Positions 33,740-43,452 of a DNA stretch of 64,000 bases are shown here, piece by piece. Position numbers and translations under genes: made by a program. The stretch lies in assembly GCF_028743495.1 (NCBI RefSeq), contig NZ_CP117968.1; one strand, written 5' to 3'. Under the pieces are notes generated by a model. It saw nothing but the letters and a program-made list of their open reading frames with translations, was not told the DNA's origin and made no database searches. The stretch's first letter is position 1. Each line of letters starts with the position of its first letter. This stretch comes from Allobacillus halotolerans (GTDB lineage: Bacteria > Bacillota > Bacilli > Bacillales > Alkalibacillaceae).

Positions 33740-34711
33740 TTAACCTTTTAACGCTTTGATCTCTTCTGTCAATGCTGGTACAACTTCGAATAAATCTCCG
33801 ACAATACCATAATCAGCTACGTTAAAGATATTTGCTTCAGGGTCTTTGTTGATTGCAACAATGACTTTTGAGTTAGACATACCTGCTAAGTGTTGGATTG
33901 CACCTGAGATACCGACTGCAATATATAAATCAGGTGTTACGACCTTACCAGTTTGTCCGATTTGCAATGAATAGTCACAGTAGCCAGCGTCTGCAGCTCC
34001 GCGGGAAGCACCTACTGCTCCGCCTAGCGCATCTGCTAGTTCATATAATGGATCGAATCCTTCTGCGCTTTTCACTCCACGTCCACCTGCAACGATAATA
34101 TTCGCTTCTGACAAGTCAACACCTTCAGAAGCTTTACGGATGACTTCTTGAATGACTGTGCGAAGGTTTTGAACATCAACTTCGACTTTTTGAACATCTC
34201 CTGAGCGTGATTCATCTTTTTCGGGTGGTGCAATGTTATTTGGACGAATGGTAATGAATGTCTTACCATTTGTAATGACTTTCTTTTCGAACGCTTTACC
34301 TGAATAAATTGGTCGAATGAATTTTACATCATCGCCACTTCCTTCGATTTGCGTGACGTCAGAAATTAATCCACTGTCCAATTTACTTGCGATTCTTGGT
34401 GACAAGTCTTTCCCTTCAGATGTGTGTCCCATAACAATGCCGTCTGGATCTTCTTGCTCAATGACAGCCATTGCAGCTTGGACATATCCATCAGAAGTAT
34501 AATTTTTCAAGTTTTCATGCTGGACGACAACCGCTCGGTCCGCACCGTATTGAATTAATTCTTGTCCAAGAGATTCAAGATCTCCATCGCCTAAAACAGC
34601 TGCTACAACTTCACCATTTTCATCAATTTGGCGGGCTGCCGCAATATTTTCAAACGATACGTTACGCAACTCTCCATCTCGCACTTCACTAATTACTAAA
34701 AATTTCCCCAT
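33740..34711 (-). CDS. etfA: Electron transfer flavoprotein alpha subunit
   Basis: EtfA binds FAD and, with EtfB, passes electrons from acyl-CoA dehydrogenases to the quinone pool. The 323-aa protein has the N-terminal alpha/beta domain and a C-terminal FAD domain with VAGGRGVKSAEGF, GAVGASRGAADAGY and LYIAVGISGAIQHLAGM followed by AINKDPEANIF, the classic ETF-alpha signature. It is 28 nt behind etfB and is the last gene of the fatty-acid operon. Confidence 0.97.
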   Translation of the reverse strand: MGKFLVISEVRDGELRNVSFENIAAARQIDENGEVVAAVLGDGDLESLGQELIQYGADRAVVVQHENLKNYTSDGYVQAAMAVIEQEDPDGIVMGHTSEGKDLSPRIASKLDSGLISDVTQIEGSGDDVKFIRPIYSGKAFEKKVITNGKTFITIRPNNIAPPEKDESRSGDVQKVEVDVQNLRTVIQEVIRKASEGVDLSEANIIVAGGRGVKSAEGFDPLYELADALGGAVGASRGAADAGYCDYSLQIGQTGKVVTPDLYIAVGISGAIQHLAGMSNSKVIVAINKDPEANIFNVADYGIVGDLFEVVPALTEEIKALKG

Positions 34712-34738
34712 TGCTATTCTCCTTTCTGCACCTGTTGA

Positions 34739-35512
34739 TTAAAGTACTTTTGCTTCCGTTTTTAATAGAGATACAAGTTCTTTCACTTGTTCGTCTGTTT
34801 CTCCTTCTAACACTTTTCCTGCTTCTTTTTCAGGTGGAAGGAAAACTTCGACCGTTTCAGTTGACGCCTCAACATCATCTTCATCTAAGTCAAGGTCATC
34901 GATTTCAAGTTCTTCTAATGGTTTTTTCTTCGCTTTCATAATTCCCGGTAAGGATGGGTAACGTGGTTCGTTCAACCCTTGTTGGCAAGTAACTAGTAAA
35001 GGTAGAGAAGTTTCTACTTTTTCAACGTCACCTTCTACGTCCTTATCAATTTTTACAGTATCTCCATCGATTTCAAGAGATGTAATGGTTGTGACATACG
35101 GAATATCCAACTTAGCAGCCAATCGTGGACCTACTTGGCCACTGGCTTCATCAATTGCAACGTTACCAGCTAAAATCAGATCAACTTCTTTGTCTTCGAA
35201 GTAAGCTTCCAGAATTTTTGTAGTTGTAACTTGGTCGCCCTCTTCAACATCATCTTCTGTATTAATAAGAACAGCTTTGTCTGCTCCCATGGCTAGCGCC
35301 GTACGTAATTGTGACTCCGACTCTTCGTCACCGATCGTTACGACGGTCACTTCACCACCGTGCTCATCACGGACTTTAATCGCTTCTTCAATGGCATATT
35401 CATCATATGGGTTAATGATGAACTCAGCACCATCTGTTTCGATTTTTCCATCACTGATTTGAATCTTCTCTTCTGTGTCAAATGTTTTTTTCATCAGAAC
35501 ATAAATGTTCAT
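34739..35512 (-). CDS. etfB: Electron transfer flavoprotein beta subunit
   Basis: EtfB is the AMP-binding partner of EtfA in the cytoplasmic ETF heterodimer. The 257-aa protein starts MNIYVLMKKTFDTEEKI. It contains NPYDEYAIEEAIKVRD near residue 33 and the beta-subunit signature region TSLPLLVTCQQGLNEPRYPSLPGIMKAKKKP-type segment near 170-195. It is noticeably acidic. It lies between fadB and etfA with short gaps (18 and 27 nt), in line with one operon for fatty-acid oxidation. Confidence 0.96.
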   Translation of the reverse strand: MNIYVLMKKTFDTEEKIQISDGKIETDGAEFIINPYDEYAIEEAIKVRDEHGGEVTVVTIGDEESESQLRTALAMGADKAVLINTEDDVEEGDQVTTTKILEAYFEDKEVDLILAGNVAIDEASGQVGPRLAAKLDIPYVTTITSLEIDGDTVKIDKDVEGDVEKVETSLPLLVTCQQGLNEPRYPSLPGIMKAKKKPLEELEIDDLDLDEDDVEASTETVEVFLPPEKEAGKVLEGETDEQVKELVSLLKTEAKVL

Positions 35513-35530
35513 TGGATTACCTCCTTCATT

Positions 35531-36304
35531 CTACTGGTCTTTAAAATTCGGTTTTCTTTTTTCGATGAATGCTTGAATGCCTTCCTTTGCATCCTCATTA
35601 CCAAACACCTTGCCAAACTCCTCTGCTTCTCGTTTGACGCCTTCTTTAAACTGAGAGGTTTGACTGAATGGGATTAACTTCATAACCGCATTGATTGAAG
35701 GCCCGCTTTTTGCTGCGAATTTTTTCGCTAGATTCATAGAAAACTCTTCTAATGAATCTTCATCCACTGCATGATTTGCAAGACCTAATGCTGCAGCTTC
35801 CTCACCAGAGATTGGTTCTCCAGTCAAAATCATTTCATAAGCTTTTGCCATCCCCACATGCTGTGGCAAACGTTGTGTCCCTGCAAAGCCTGGGATAATG
35901 CCTAGTGTCAGTTCTGGCAAACCGAGTTTGGCACTTTTGGTAACAATTCGAACATGACAAGACATCGCCAGTTCGAGCCCGCCACCTAAGGCAGCACCAT
36001 GAATGGATGCAATGACCGGAACTTTAAATTTTTCAATTCTCCGGAATAAGTTTTGTCCTTGACTGGCAAGATCTTCGTAATCGTCGGCACTTTGTAAGGA
36101 TGTGAATTCTTTAATATCTGCTCCGGCTGAGAAAAACTTTCCTTCTCCTTGAATCACCACCGCTTTGATGGTGGAGTCATTTTCGACGTCATCCAGCGCA
36201 GTTGCTAAATCTTTTAAAATCTGTGACGATAATGCATTTGCTGGTGGACTTTGAATGGTAACGGTTGCAATGTTTTCTTTTTTCGTTAAAGAGAGTGCAT
36301 CCAT
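35531..36304 (-). CDS. fadB: Enoyl-CoA hydratase (FadB/YsiB)
   Basis: This crotonase-family enzyme hydrates trans-2-enoyl-CoA in beta-oxidation. The 257-aa protein shows the oxyanion-hole regions FFSAGADIKEF (about 58-68) and IHGAALGGGLELAMSCHVRI (about 100-119). The catalytic Glu positions lie in LGLPELTLGIIPGFAGTQRL (near 130-148). It lies 13 nt behind fadR and 18 nt before etfB. The Bacillus ortholog ysiB belongs to the FadR regulon. Confidence 0.94.
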   Translation of the reverse strand: MDALSLTKKENIATVTIQSPPANALSSQILKDLATALDDVENDSTIKAVVIQGEGKFFSAGADIKEFTSLQSADDYEDLASQGQNLFRRIEKFKVPVIASIHGAALGGGLELAMSCHVRIVTKSAKLGLPELTLGIIPGFAGTQRLPQHVGMAKAYEMILTGEPISGEEAAALGLANHAVDEDSLEEFSMNLAKKFAAKSGPSINAVMKLIPFSQTSQFKEGVKREAEEFGKVFGNEDAKEGIQAFIEKRKPNFKDQ

Positions 36305-36317
36305 TTACTCAACCCCT

Positions 36318-36905
36318 TTACGTATGTTTTTTTAAGCCGTTGGAAATTAGAAAATGTACATCCTTTGCCTGTTGATTTAAATCGTAGCGTTGATCCTGCA
36401 TCACCCAGTTGGTCACTACCTCATCAAGCATACCAAAAATCATCTGACGAACCAACTTAATATTCAGATGATTGTGGAAGGTTTTTTCTTCCATCCCACT
36501 TTGGATGATTGAATCAATAATGTGCAAATAACCTTTTAGCACATCATTGATTTGTGCACGCAGTCGTTTATCGGACTGTCTCAATTCTAATTGTGTAACG
36601 ACAGCCAGGTGAGGATCTTCCGAAAGCTGGCGAAAATGAGTATCGATTAACGCAAAAAGTTTTTCATCTGCCTTATCAACATTTTCAGTTGCCTTCCGGA
36701 TTCGCTCGATAAAGTTACCCATTTTATTCTGAAACAATGAAACAAGAAGATCTTCTTTGTTCTTAAAATAAAGATAGATCGTCCCATCGGCTACGCCAGC
36801 TTTTTTGGCGATTTTTGATACTTGGGAGCGGTGGAAGCCATTTTCTGCAATGACTTCCACCGCAGCATCTAGTATTTGATTGTATTTTGGTTTTTCTTTC
36901 TTCAT
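36318..36905 (-). CDS. fadR: TetR-family fatty-acid degradation repressor FadR
   Basis: In Bacillus this repressor binds TGAATGA-type operators and is released by long-chain acyl-CoA. The 195-aa protein has the N-terminal TetR HTH (ILDAAVEVIAENGFHRSQV and IAKKAGVADGTIYLYFKNKE, about 12-49). The helical C-terminal ligand domain follows. It sits inside the operon it should control (lcfA upstream; fadB, etfB and etfA downstream) and has an own promoter with an operator between it and lcfA. AGGGAG precedes the ATG. Confidence 0.93.
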   Translation of the reverse strand: MKKEKPKYNQILDAAVEVIAENGFHRSQVSKIAKKAGVADGTIYLYFKNKEDLLVSLFQNKMGNFIERIRKATENVDKADEKLFALIDTHFRQLSEDPHLAVVTQLELRQSDKRLRAQINDVLKGYLHIIDSIIQSGMEEKTFHNHLNIKLVRQMIFGMLDEVVTNWVMQDQRYDLNQQAKDVHFLISNGLKKHT

Positions 36906-36924
36906 AGTTTTGACTCCCTAAAAA

Positions 36925-36942
36925 TGAATGAATGGTCATTCA
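36925..36942. promoter_or_regulatory. FadR operator upstream of fadR
   Basis: TGAATGAATGGTCATTCA is an 18-bp near-perfect palindrome agreeing with the Bacillus FadR consensus TGAATGAMTANTCATTCA at all but one position. It lies just downstream of the -10 of the fadR promoter and covers the expected transcription start, as fits a repressor site. Confidence 0.85.
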
Positions 36943-36948
36943 CCTTTT

Positions 36949-36977
36949 ATCATATAAATAAATTGCATGGCTGTCAA
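36949..36977 (-). promoter_or_regulatory. Promoter of fadR-fadB-etfB-etfA
   Basis: A consensus TTGACA (36977-36972), a 17-nt spacer and TATGAT (36954-36949) read leftward between lcfA and fadR. It allows the distal genes to be expressed apart from lcfA. Confidence 0.8.
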
Positions 36978-37005
36978 CTACAAGCAAGCATAGATTTAAA
37001 ATAAA

Positions 37006-38691
37006 TTAATTCGATTTTTCTTTCTCCTCATCGACCAGCTTACGGCGCAAAATCTTTCCAACAGCTGTCTTAGGTAGTTCTGTCCGGAATTCGTATAACC
37101 TCGGGACTTTAAAAGCTGCAAGGTTTTCTCGACAGTAGGTGTTCAATTCCTTCTCTGTTACATCATAACCATCTTTCAACACAATATAAGCTTTGACGGT
37201 TTCGCCACGGTAAGGATCTGGTACTCCTGCAACCACTGCCTCTTGAATGGCCTCATGCTCATAAAGGACTTCTTCCACTTCTCTTGGATATATATTGAAT
37301 CCACCGGCAATAATCATATCTTTTTTCCGGTCAACGACATAGAAATAACCGTCTTCATCCATTTTACCCATATCACCGGTAAGGAGCCACCCATCTTTTA
37401 ATGTCTTGGCTGTATCCTCTTCCCTGTTCCAATATCCCTTCATGACTTGTGGTCCTTTTACGGCAATTTCACCTACTTCTCCCACTGGCATTTCTTCCAT
37501 CGATTCTGCGTCCACAATTTTGGCATCTGTATCAGGCCATGGTAATCCAATTGTGCCGGAGCGTCTTTCCTCCCAAACTAAATTTGCATGTGTGACAGGC
37601 GACGTTTCTGTTAAACCATACCCTTCAACTAACCTACCACCAGTAACCTCTTCGAATCGTTGCTGAACTTCACTTGGCAGTGGTGCAGAACCACTGATAC
37701 ATGCTTCAACAGAAGATAGGTCATATTTGGTGAGCTTCGGATGATTCAGCAAGCCAATATAAATCGTCGGTGCGCCTGGAAACATTGTTGGTCGCTGTTT
37801 ATGAATAGCTTTCAAAACGGTATCGACATCAAACTTCGGAATAAGAATCATTTTTTGCGCCTGCATAATTGTCAAGTTCATCACCGTTGTCATCCCATAC
37901 ACATGGAAGAACGGCAAAATACCGAGTATAACTTCTTTTGCATACTCTGTTTTGTATAACCAGTTTGAACACATTTGTGTATTGGAAACTAAATTATAAT
38001 GCGTCAGCATAACGCCTTTAGGATAGCCTGTCGTTCCACCAGTATATTGCAGTAAAGCCACATCTTCTTCTGGATCGACTTCTACCGGTGTATAATCCGT
38101 TGATGCCTCTTCCATTACCTTCGTCCATACATGTGTATCGCCAGAATGCTCAGGTTTAACCACCATATTGTATTCACGTTTTTGAATGAACGGATAAATT
38201 AAGTTTTTCGGAAATGGTAAATAATCCTTGATACCGGTTACAATAATATGCTCGAGATCCGTTTCCGGTTTCACAGTCGACGCTCTTGGTAACAAGATAT
38301 CTAAGCAAACGATAAATTTCGCACCGGAATCCTTCATTTGGTATTCCAACTCGCGCTCCGTGTATAAAGGATTCGTTTGCACGACAATTCCTCCACCGAG
38401 CATCGCCCCATAATAAGCAATAACTGATTGTGGTGTATTGGGCAGCATGATAGCTACTCGATCACCTTTCTCCAAACCCAATGATTGTAAGTACGACGCG
38501 AATTTTTTTGCTGAATCAGAGATTTGTTGAAACGTTAATTCAGTCCCCATAAAATGGACTGCTTCTTTATCCGGAAAACGACTTGCTGATTCTTCAAGAA
38601 ACTCATGAAGCGGTCTTTTGTCATATTCCATCGTTTGTGAAACTTCTTCCGGGTAATGCTTAAACCATGGTTTCACTACGTCAACCCCCAT
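37006..38691 (-). CDS. lcfA: Long-chain fatty-acid--CoA ligase LcfA
   Basis: LcfA activates long-chain fatty acids to acyl-CoA with ATP, the first step of degradation. The 561-aa ANL-family protein shows the P-loop-like LLQYTGGTTGYPKGVMLTH (near 216), YGLTETSPV (A5), LTGDMGKMDEDGYFYVVDR (A7/A8), KKDMIIAGGFNIYP and the acylation lysine in KTAVGKILRRKL near the C-terminus. AGGAGG precedes the ATG. It heads the fatty-acid operon. No FadR box was found directly upstream of it, unlike fadR. Confidence 0.96.
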   Translation of the reverse strand: MGVDVVKPWFKHYPEEVSQTMEYDKRPLHEFLEESASRFPDKEAVHFMGTELTFQQISDSAKKFASYLQSLGLEKGDRVAIMLPNTPQSVIAYYGAMLGGGIVVQTNPLYTERELEYQMKDSGAKFIVCLDILLPRASTVKPETDLEHIIVTGIKDYLPFPKNLIYPFIQKREYNMVVKPEHSGDTHVWTKVMEEASTDYTPVEVDPEEDVALLQYTGGTTGYPKGVMLTHYNLVSNTQMCSNWLYKTEYAKEVILGILPFFHVYGMTTVMNLTIMQAQKMILIPKFDVDTVLKAIHKQRPTMFPGAPTIYIGLLNHPKLTKYDLSSVEACISGSAPLPSEVQQRFEEVTGGRLVEGYGLTETSPVTHANLVWEERRSGTIGLPWPDTDAKIVDAESMEEMPVGEVGEIAVKGPQVMKGYWNREEDTAKTLKDGWLLTGDMGKMDEDGYFYVVDRKKDMIIAGGFNIYPREVEEVLYEHEAIQEAVVAGVPDPYRGETVKAYIVLKDGYDVTEKELNTYCRENLAAFKVPRLYEFRTELPKTAVGKILRRKLVDEEKEKSN

Positions 38692-38933
38692 TAATAATTC
38701 CTCCTTCTTTTCAACTTACCTTTATTATATACATTATTTCGGAAAAATTAAAATAGAATTGTAAATTATCTGAAATTAAATAACCCCCACCTAACGTGCT
38801 ATTTTTGAGGAAGGAGTCTCCTGTCAATTGAAAATAAATTCTTAAAAATTAATTCCTCACACTGAATTTTATGGTAATGTAAGAATAAGAAAACTCTGGA
38901 AATAGATATTTTCATGTAAATGGAGGGATCGTT

Positions 38934-39215
38934 ATGTGGGTAATATTGGGAGCTATTGCGATCGTTGCTATGTTTATAAACCTTTATATGTATAAAGTAT
39001 GAAAGGATTATAAGCTTGCTATGGCGATCGGACTATCATTTACAGCATTAACTCTATGTGCAGAATATCGTCTTGTATCTCGATGGGTAAAGGCGGAAGA
39101 TTGGGCCGCTTTATCAGATGTCGTACCAGGTATGGAAAAAGCATTATGGTTTTTGACCATTGCTTCAATCTTTCTCAATATTATACCTATACTTCAGGAA
39201 CATTTTAAAAAATGA
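38934..39215 (+). pseudogene. Small membrane protein gene split by an in-frame TGA
   Basis: GGAGGG stands 7 nt before an ATG at 38934. The frame encodes 22 residues (MWVILGAIAIVAMFINLYMY plus KV) and meets TGA at 39000-39002. It then continues in the same frame without a further stop: KDYKLAMAIGLSFTALTL, AEYRLVSRWVKAEDWAALSD and on to the TGA at 39213. Read through, this is a ~93-aa protein with three hydrophobic segments and a normal small-membrane-protein layout. A one-base change of a sense codon such as GGA or TGG to TGA would explain it. The downstream ATG at 39021 lacks a ribosome site. It lies between lcfA and mutS2. Function is unknown. Confidence 0.7.
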
Positions 39216-39243
39216 CGCCCATTACCTGGACGTCATTGATTGG

Positions 39244-39324
39244 TTAATTCATCACCATAAATACAACTCCAACAATCATAAACAAAACCGCTACGACTAC
39301 TAACACTTTTGCTAATGTTTCCAT
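39244..39324 (-). CDS. Single-pass membrane microprotein (26 aa)
   Basis: A strong AAGGAG lies 8 nt before the ATG. The peptide METLAKVLVVVAVLFMIVGV with a VFMVMN end is one hydrophobic helix with a charged N-terminus. I do not recognise the family and the function is unknown. It sits directly upstream of mutS2 in the direction opposite to the broken gene at 38934, tail to tail with it. Support comes from the ribosome site and the clean hydrophobic pattern. Confidence 0.55.
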   Translation of the reverse strand: METLAKVLVVVAVLFMIVGVVFMVMN

Positions 39325-39343
39325 GTCTAAACTCCTTGTTGAT

Positions 39344-41692
39344 CTATTTAAGCGAAAGGATTGTCACACCACTTCCACCTTCATTTGGATGACCTAAATG
39401 ATAACTGTTGATTGACCGATGTTTTCGGGCAAATGCATGGACACCCTTCATTAACGCACCGGTTCCTTTTCCATGAATGATTGATACTTGATGATATCCG
39501 GCCAGCAGGGCATCGTCAAGGTATTTTTCCAGCCGATGTAGGGCATCCTCGTATCTTTCACCTCTTAAATCCAACTCTGTCTTCACGTGACTCTGTCTAC
39601 CGCGAACAGTTGCCATCGGCGTCGTCTTTTTCTCTTTTTCTTTTCGTTTGATCAGCTGTAATTGTTTTTTTGGTACTTTCATTTTCATGATCCCAAGCTG
39701 AACTTCATACTCATTGTCATTCAATTGAGAAACAATTTGACCTTTTTGATTGAATGAAGCGACGTGCACTTCATCACCTGGTTCAAACTCATCTGGTTGA
39801 TTTGTTGTCTCAATCTGTTGTTTTTGATTGGTATCTTGCAAAGCTTCTTTTTGATCAGAAATCTTCTTCCTGGCATCAATTAATTGGTGTTCTTTGATCT
39901 CTGCTGAACTCTTCATTTGACGAAGCTCTTGTAAAATAGTCTCTGCTTCCTGCTCTGCCTGATCAACGATCTTCTGAGCTTTTTTCTTAGCCGCTTCCTG
40001 GTAATCTTCTTTCTTTGCTAAGTAACGGTCATATTCTCGTTTCAACTCTTCACGTATTCCCTCGGATTCTTGTAAAATTTCTTCCGCTTCTTCAAAGTCT
40101 TTCTCTGCTTGTTTTCTGGACGTCTCTAACGAGGCGATCATATTTTCTACAGAACGACTATCTTCATGAATCATCGTTTTCGCTTGATCGATAATTTCTG
40201 ACTTCAAACCGATTCTTCCAGAAATCTCAAAAGCATTACTTCGACCCGGTACACCGATCAGTAGTCGATAGGTTGGTTGTAGGGTCTCCACATCAAATTC
40301 AACGGAAGCATTGATGACTTGCTCCCGATTGTACCCATATGCTTTTAGTTCAGGATAATGCGTTGTCGCAATGACTCTGGCGTTTCGATTCACGACATAG
40401 TCCAAAATGGACATCGCAAGGCCTGCTCCTTCTTGTGGGTCTGTACCTGCACCAAGTTCATCAAACAGGACCAACGAGTTGGAATTGAATCGTTCAATAA
40501 TGGATGCGATATTCGTCATGTGACTGGAAAAGGTACTTAAATTCTGTTCGATTGATTGCTCGTCACCTATATCTGCAAATACATGATCAAATACAGCAAG
40601 CTGGCACCCATCAAGAGCGGGGACTTGCAAACCAGATTGTGCCATTAATGTACATAATCCTACTAGCTTTAAGGTAACTGTTTTACCACCCGTATTTGGA
40701 CCAGTGATTAATATTGCGCGATAATCTTTTCCAATTTCGATATCATTACTGACCACTTCACTTTCTGGAATGAGTGGATGGCGAGCCTGAATCATTTTAA
40801 TGTAACCATCATGGTTCATTTCAGGTTTGGCTGCACGTAGTTGCTGCCCATATTTTCCTTTCGCAAATAAAAAATCAATCTTTTGTAGAATATCACCATT
40901 ATGCTCTAACAGTTCCGCTTCTTGCTGAACCAGTTCCGTTAGCCGCGTCAAAATACGTTCAATCTCTTGTTGTTCTTCGACCTTTGAAGCTTGTAACTTA
41001 TTATTTAACTCGACGACCGCTTGTGGTTCGATAAATAGTGTTTGGCCGGATGAGGATGAATCATGAACGATTCCACCGAAGCTTCCTCGATGTTCTGATT
41101 TAACCGGAAGAACATAGCGTTCGTTTCTAATGGTAACGATGGCATCCGATAACTTACTGCTTGAAGTTCGGGTATATCCTTCTAACCGGTCGCGAATACT
41201 GCTTTCTAACGAACGAATTTGACTCCGAATCCTTCTCAATCCTTGCGAAGCACTATCGATCACTTTTCCATCCTGGTCGATACACATATGAATCTCTTTT
41301 TCAAGGTTGCTGAGCGGTTCAATCTGTTCAACTAACTCCACTAAAATCGGGGTATCCACTTCATCTATATCTTGAACAAAGTTTTTCACGCGCTTACTCC
41401 CGCGTAATGTATCCGAAATCTCGAGCAGCTCTGTTGCGCTTAACATTCCACCGATTTTTGCACGCTTTGTACTTCCTCGAAGGTCATGAATACCACCGAG
41501 CGGCATATGTCCTTGCGTTCGTAAAACTTGCACAGCTTCATCTGTTTCATTTTGCCATCGAATGACTTCTTCAAAATCAGCTGAAGGCATTAATTTTGCA
41601 GCCGCTTCTTTTCCGCGTGTCGTTTCCGCATGATCTACGATTTGTTTGATCAATTTCGGAAATTCCAGTTGTTTCAATATTTTTTGATCCAT
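39344..41692 (-). CDS. mutS2: Endonuclease MutS2
   Basis: MutS2 binds branched DNA and stalled ribosomes in Gram-positive bacteria. It has no mismatch-recognition domain. The 782-aa protein has a core helical domain, an ATPase with Walker A GPNTGGKTVTLK and a Walker B region LVLFDELGAGTDPQEGAGLA, a long Glu/Lys-rich coiled coil (about 520-630), a KOW-like segment (EVHVASFNQKGQI) and a C-terminal Smr nuclease domain (ELDLRGERYEDALHRLEKYL and HGKGTGALMKGV). The start overlaps the polX stop by one base. Confidence 0.97.
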   Translation of the reverse strand: MDQKILKQLEFPKLIKQIVDHAETTRGKEAAAKLMPSADFEEVIRWQNETDEAVQVLRTQGHMPLGGIHDLRGSTKRAKIGGMLSATELLEISDTLRGSKRVKNFVQDIDEVDTPILVELVEQIEPLSNLEKEIHMCIDQDGKVIDSASQGLRRIRSQIRSLESSIRDRLEGYTRTSSSKLSDAIVTIRNERYVLPVKSEHRGSFGGIVHDSSSSGQTLFIEPQAVVELNNKLQASKVEEQQEIERILTRLTELVQQEAELLEHNGDILQKIDFLFAKGKYGQQLRAAKPEMNHDGYIKMIQARHPLIPESEVVSNDIEIGKDYRAILITGPNTGGKTVTLKLVGLCTLMAQSGLQVPALDGCQLAVFDHVFADIGDEQSIEQNLSTFSSHMTNIASIIERFNSNSLVLFDELGAGTDPQEGAGLAMSILDYVVNRNARVIATTHYPELKAYGYNREQVINASVEFDVETLQPTYRLLIGVPGRSNAFEISGRIGLKSEIIDQAKTMIHEDSRSVENMIASLETSRKQAEKDFEEAEEILQESEGIREELKREYDRYLAKKEDYQEAAKKKAQKIVDQAEQEAETILQELRQMKSSAEIKEHQLIDARKKISDQKEALQDTNQKQQIETTNQPDEFEPGDEVHVASFNQKGQIVSQLNDNEYEVQLGIMKMKVPKKQLQLIKRKEKEKKTTPMATVRGRQSHVKTELDLRGERYEDALHRLEKYLDDALLAGYHQVSIIHGKGTGALMKGVHAFARKHRSINSYHLGHPNEGGSGVTILSLK

Positions 41693-43410
41693 TATGCTTC
41701 ACCTTTTTTCGTCTTCAAAAATGATTGTAACTGCTCTGGTGTCCATGAGTTGATGACTGTATCTCTCTCAATCCACCCTTTTCGAGCGGCTTTCACACCA
41801 ATCGCCATATCATCAAGCATTTGGTAGCTATGCGCATCCGTGTTAATGGCTATTCGCGCTCCTTTTTCTTGTGCTTTTCGTAGTTCTGTCCAATGTAAAT
41901 CCAATCGGTTCGGATTCGCATTCAGTTCAATAATCGTGTTTGTTTCGACGGCCCAGTCAATGAATGTGTCTATATCTAATGCATAGCCTTCACGTCGTCC
42001 AATCAATCGTCCGGTCGGGTGAGCAATCATATCAACGTAAGGGCTTTCCATTGCTGTTCGCATACGAGCCATGATTTTTTCTTCTGATTGGCTAAAACTT
42101 GAATGAATAGATGCAATGACAAAGTCCATCTCTTTTAAAAATTCATCCGAAAAATCTAACGTTCCATCCGGCAAAATATCCATCTCAACGCCACAAAAGA
42201 TTGTGATTTCTGGATATTTCGCTTGGACTTCTTTAATTTTTTCACGTTGTTGACGAAGTCGCACTTCATCCAAGCCATCCGCAACACGCAGAAACTTCGA
42301 ATGGTCCGTAATCGCTATAAATTGATAGCCTTTTTCTATATTTTTCTTAACCATTTCCTCGATGGATTGTGCACCATCACTCCATGTCGTGTGCATGTGC
42401 AAATCGCCTTTTATATCAGCCAATTCAATCAAATTAGGCGAATGGTTAACAGAAACTTCTTCCCCTGTTTCACGCACTTCAGGTGGTAAATAAGGGACCT
42501 CCAAAAATTCAAAAAATGCTTGCTCGGAATCAAAGGTGTGAATTTTACCCGTCTCTTCTTCTTCGACTCCATATTCACTGATCTTCAAGCCTTTTTGCTT
42601 TGCCAATCTTCTCATTTCTACATTATGATCTTTGGATCCTGTGAAATGATGAAGTGTTGTATAAAATTCATCTGGAGCAACGAGACGAAAATCAACCGAG
42701 ACATCCCACTTCGACTCTACAATAACGGTTACTTTCGTTTCTCCGTGGGCAACTACTTCTTTCACCGCTGATAAATGAACCAAACTGTCAGCTACTTGCT
42801 TTGGATTCGTCGTTGCGATAATATAGTCCAAATCTTTGATTGTTTCACGGAGACGTCTCATACTGCCTGCTATTGAGTATCGATTAATGTCATCTATTTT
42901 TTCCAGTTCTTCTTCGATTAGCTGCGGTAACACCAAGACATCAGAAAGAGGTAAGCGCTCTGGACGTTTACCGATCTCGTCTAATGCTTGTAAAATTTTC
43001 TCAACGGATTTCTTCCCGAACCCACTCAATTTCTCGACGTCACCATTTTCACACGCTTTACGCAATGTCACCTGATCAATTACACCGAGTTCTTTGTAAA
43101 GCTTCGCTAGCTTTTTACCACCTAATCCTTGTAAGTCTAGTAGTGGAATTAATCCCTCAGGCACTTCCTCTTTTAAGTCGTTCAGCGTTTCCGTTTCTCC
43201 AGCTTCAATGAACTCTACGATAACCGCATTGGTACCTTTACCAATTCCATCCAGTTTTGAAAAATCGTCAATCTCATCCAATGACTGATCATTTCGTTCC
43301 AATGCTTGTGCAGCCTTCCGATATGCAGATATTTTAAAAGGATTTTCACCTTTTAATTCCAAATAAATAGCAATCGTTTCTAAATGTTTGATTACTTTCT
43401 TTTTATCCAT
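41692..43410 (-). CDS. polX: DNA polymerase/3'-5' exonuclease PolX
   Basis: PolX is a family-X repair polymerase with an added PHP exonuclease, used for gap filling in base-excision repair. The HhH and polymerase domains occupy about 1-315 (LDGIGKGTNAVIVEFIEAGE, GFGKKSVEKILQ and the metal-site stretch IKDLDYIIATT). The PHP domain follows (DLHMHTTWSDGAQSIEEM, ITDHSKFL and INTDAHS). The ATG at 43410 (MDKKKVIKHLETIA) is chosen because AGGAGTG lies 7 nt upstream; the frame opens seven codons earlier. It is coupled to mutS2, as in B. subtilis. Confidence 0.96.
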   Translation of the reverse strand: MDKKKVIKHLETIAIYLELKGENPFKISAYRKAAQALERNDQSLDEIDDFSKLDGIGKGTNAVIVEFIEAGETETLNDLKEEVPEGLIPLLDLQGLGGKKLAKLYKELGVIDQVTLRKACENGDVEKLSGFGKKSVEKILQALDEIGKRPERLPLSDVLVLPQLIEEELEKIDDINRYSIAGSMRRLRETIKDLDYIIATTNPKQVADSLVHLSAVKEVVAHGETKVTVIVESKWDVSVDFRLVAPDEFYTTLHHFTGSKDHNVEMRRLAKQKGLKISEYGVEEEETGKIHTFDSEQAFFEFLEVPYLPPEVRETGEEVSVNHSPNLIELADIKGDLHMHTTWSDGAQSIEEMVKKNIEKGYQFIAITDHSKFLRVADGLDEVRLRQQREKIKEVQAKYPEITIFCGVEMDILPDGTLDFSDEFLKEMDFVIASIHSSFSQSEEKIMARMRTAMESPYVDMIAHPTGRLIGRREGYALDIDTFIDWAVETNTIIELNANPNRLDLHWTELRKAQEKGARIAINTDAHSYQMLDDMAIGVKAARKGWIERDTVINSWTPEQLQSFLKTKKGEA

Positions 43411-43452
43411 ATAAGCACTCCTACTCAGCAATTATTCATTCATTGACTGAAA

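Noticed and set aside
39000..39002. TGA as a selenocysteine codon
   Set aside because: The product is a small membrane protein unlike any selenoprotein family, and no SECIS-like hairpin is evident after the codon. A nonsense mutation is simpler.
43430..43447. FadR box near polX (TATTCATTCA)
   Set aside because: Only one half-site matches. The left half agrees at few positions and the gene has no link to fatty acids.
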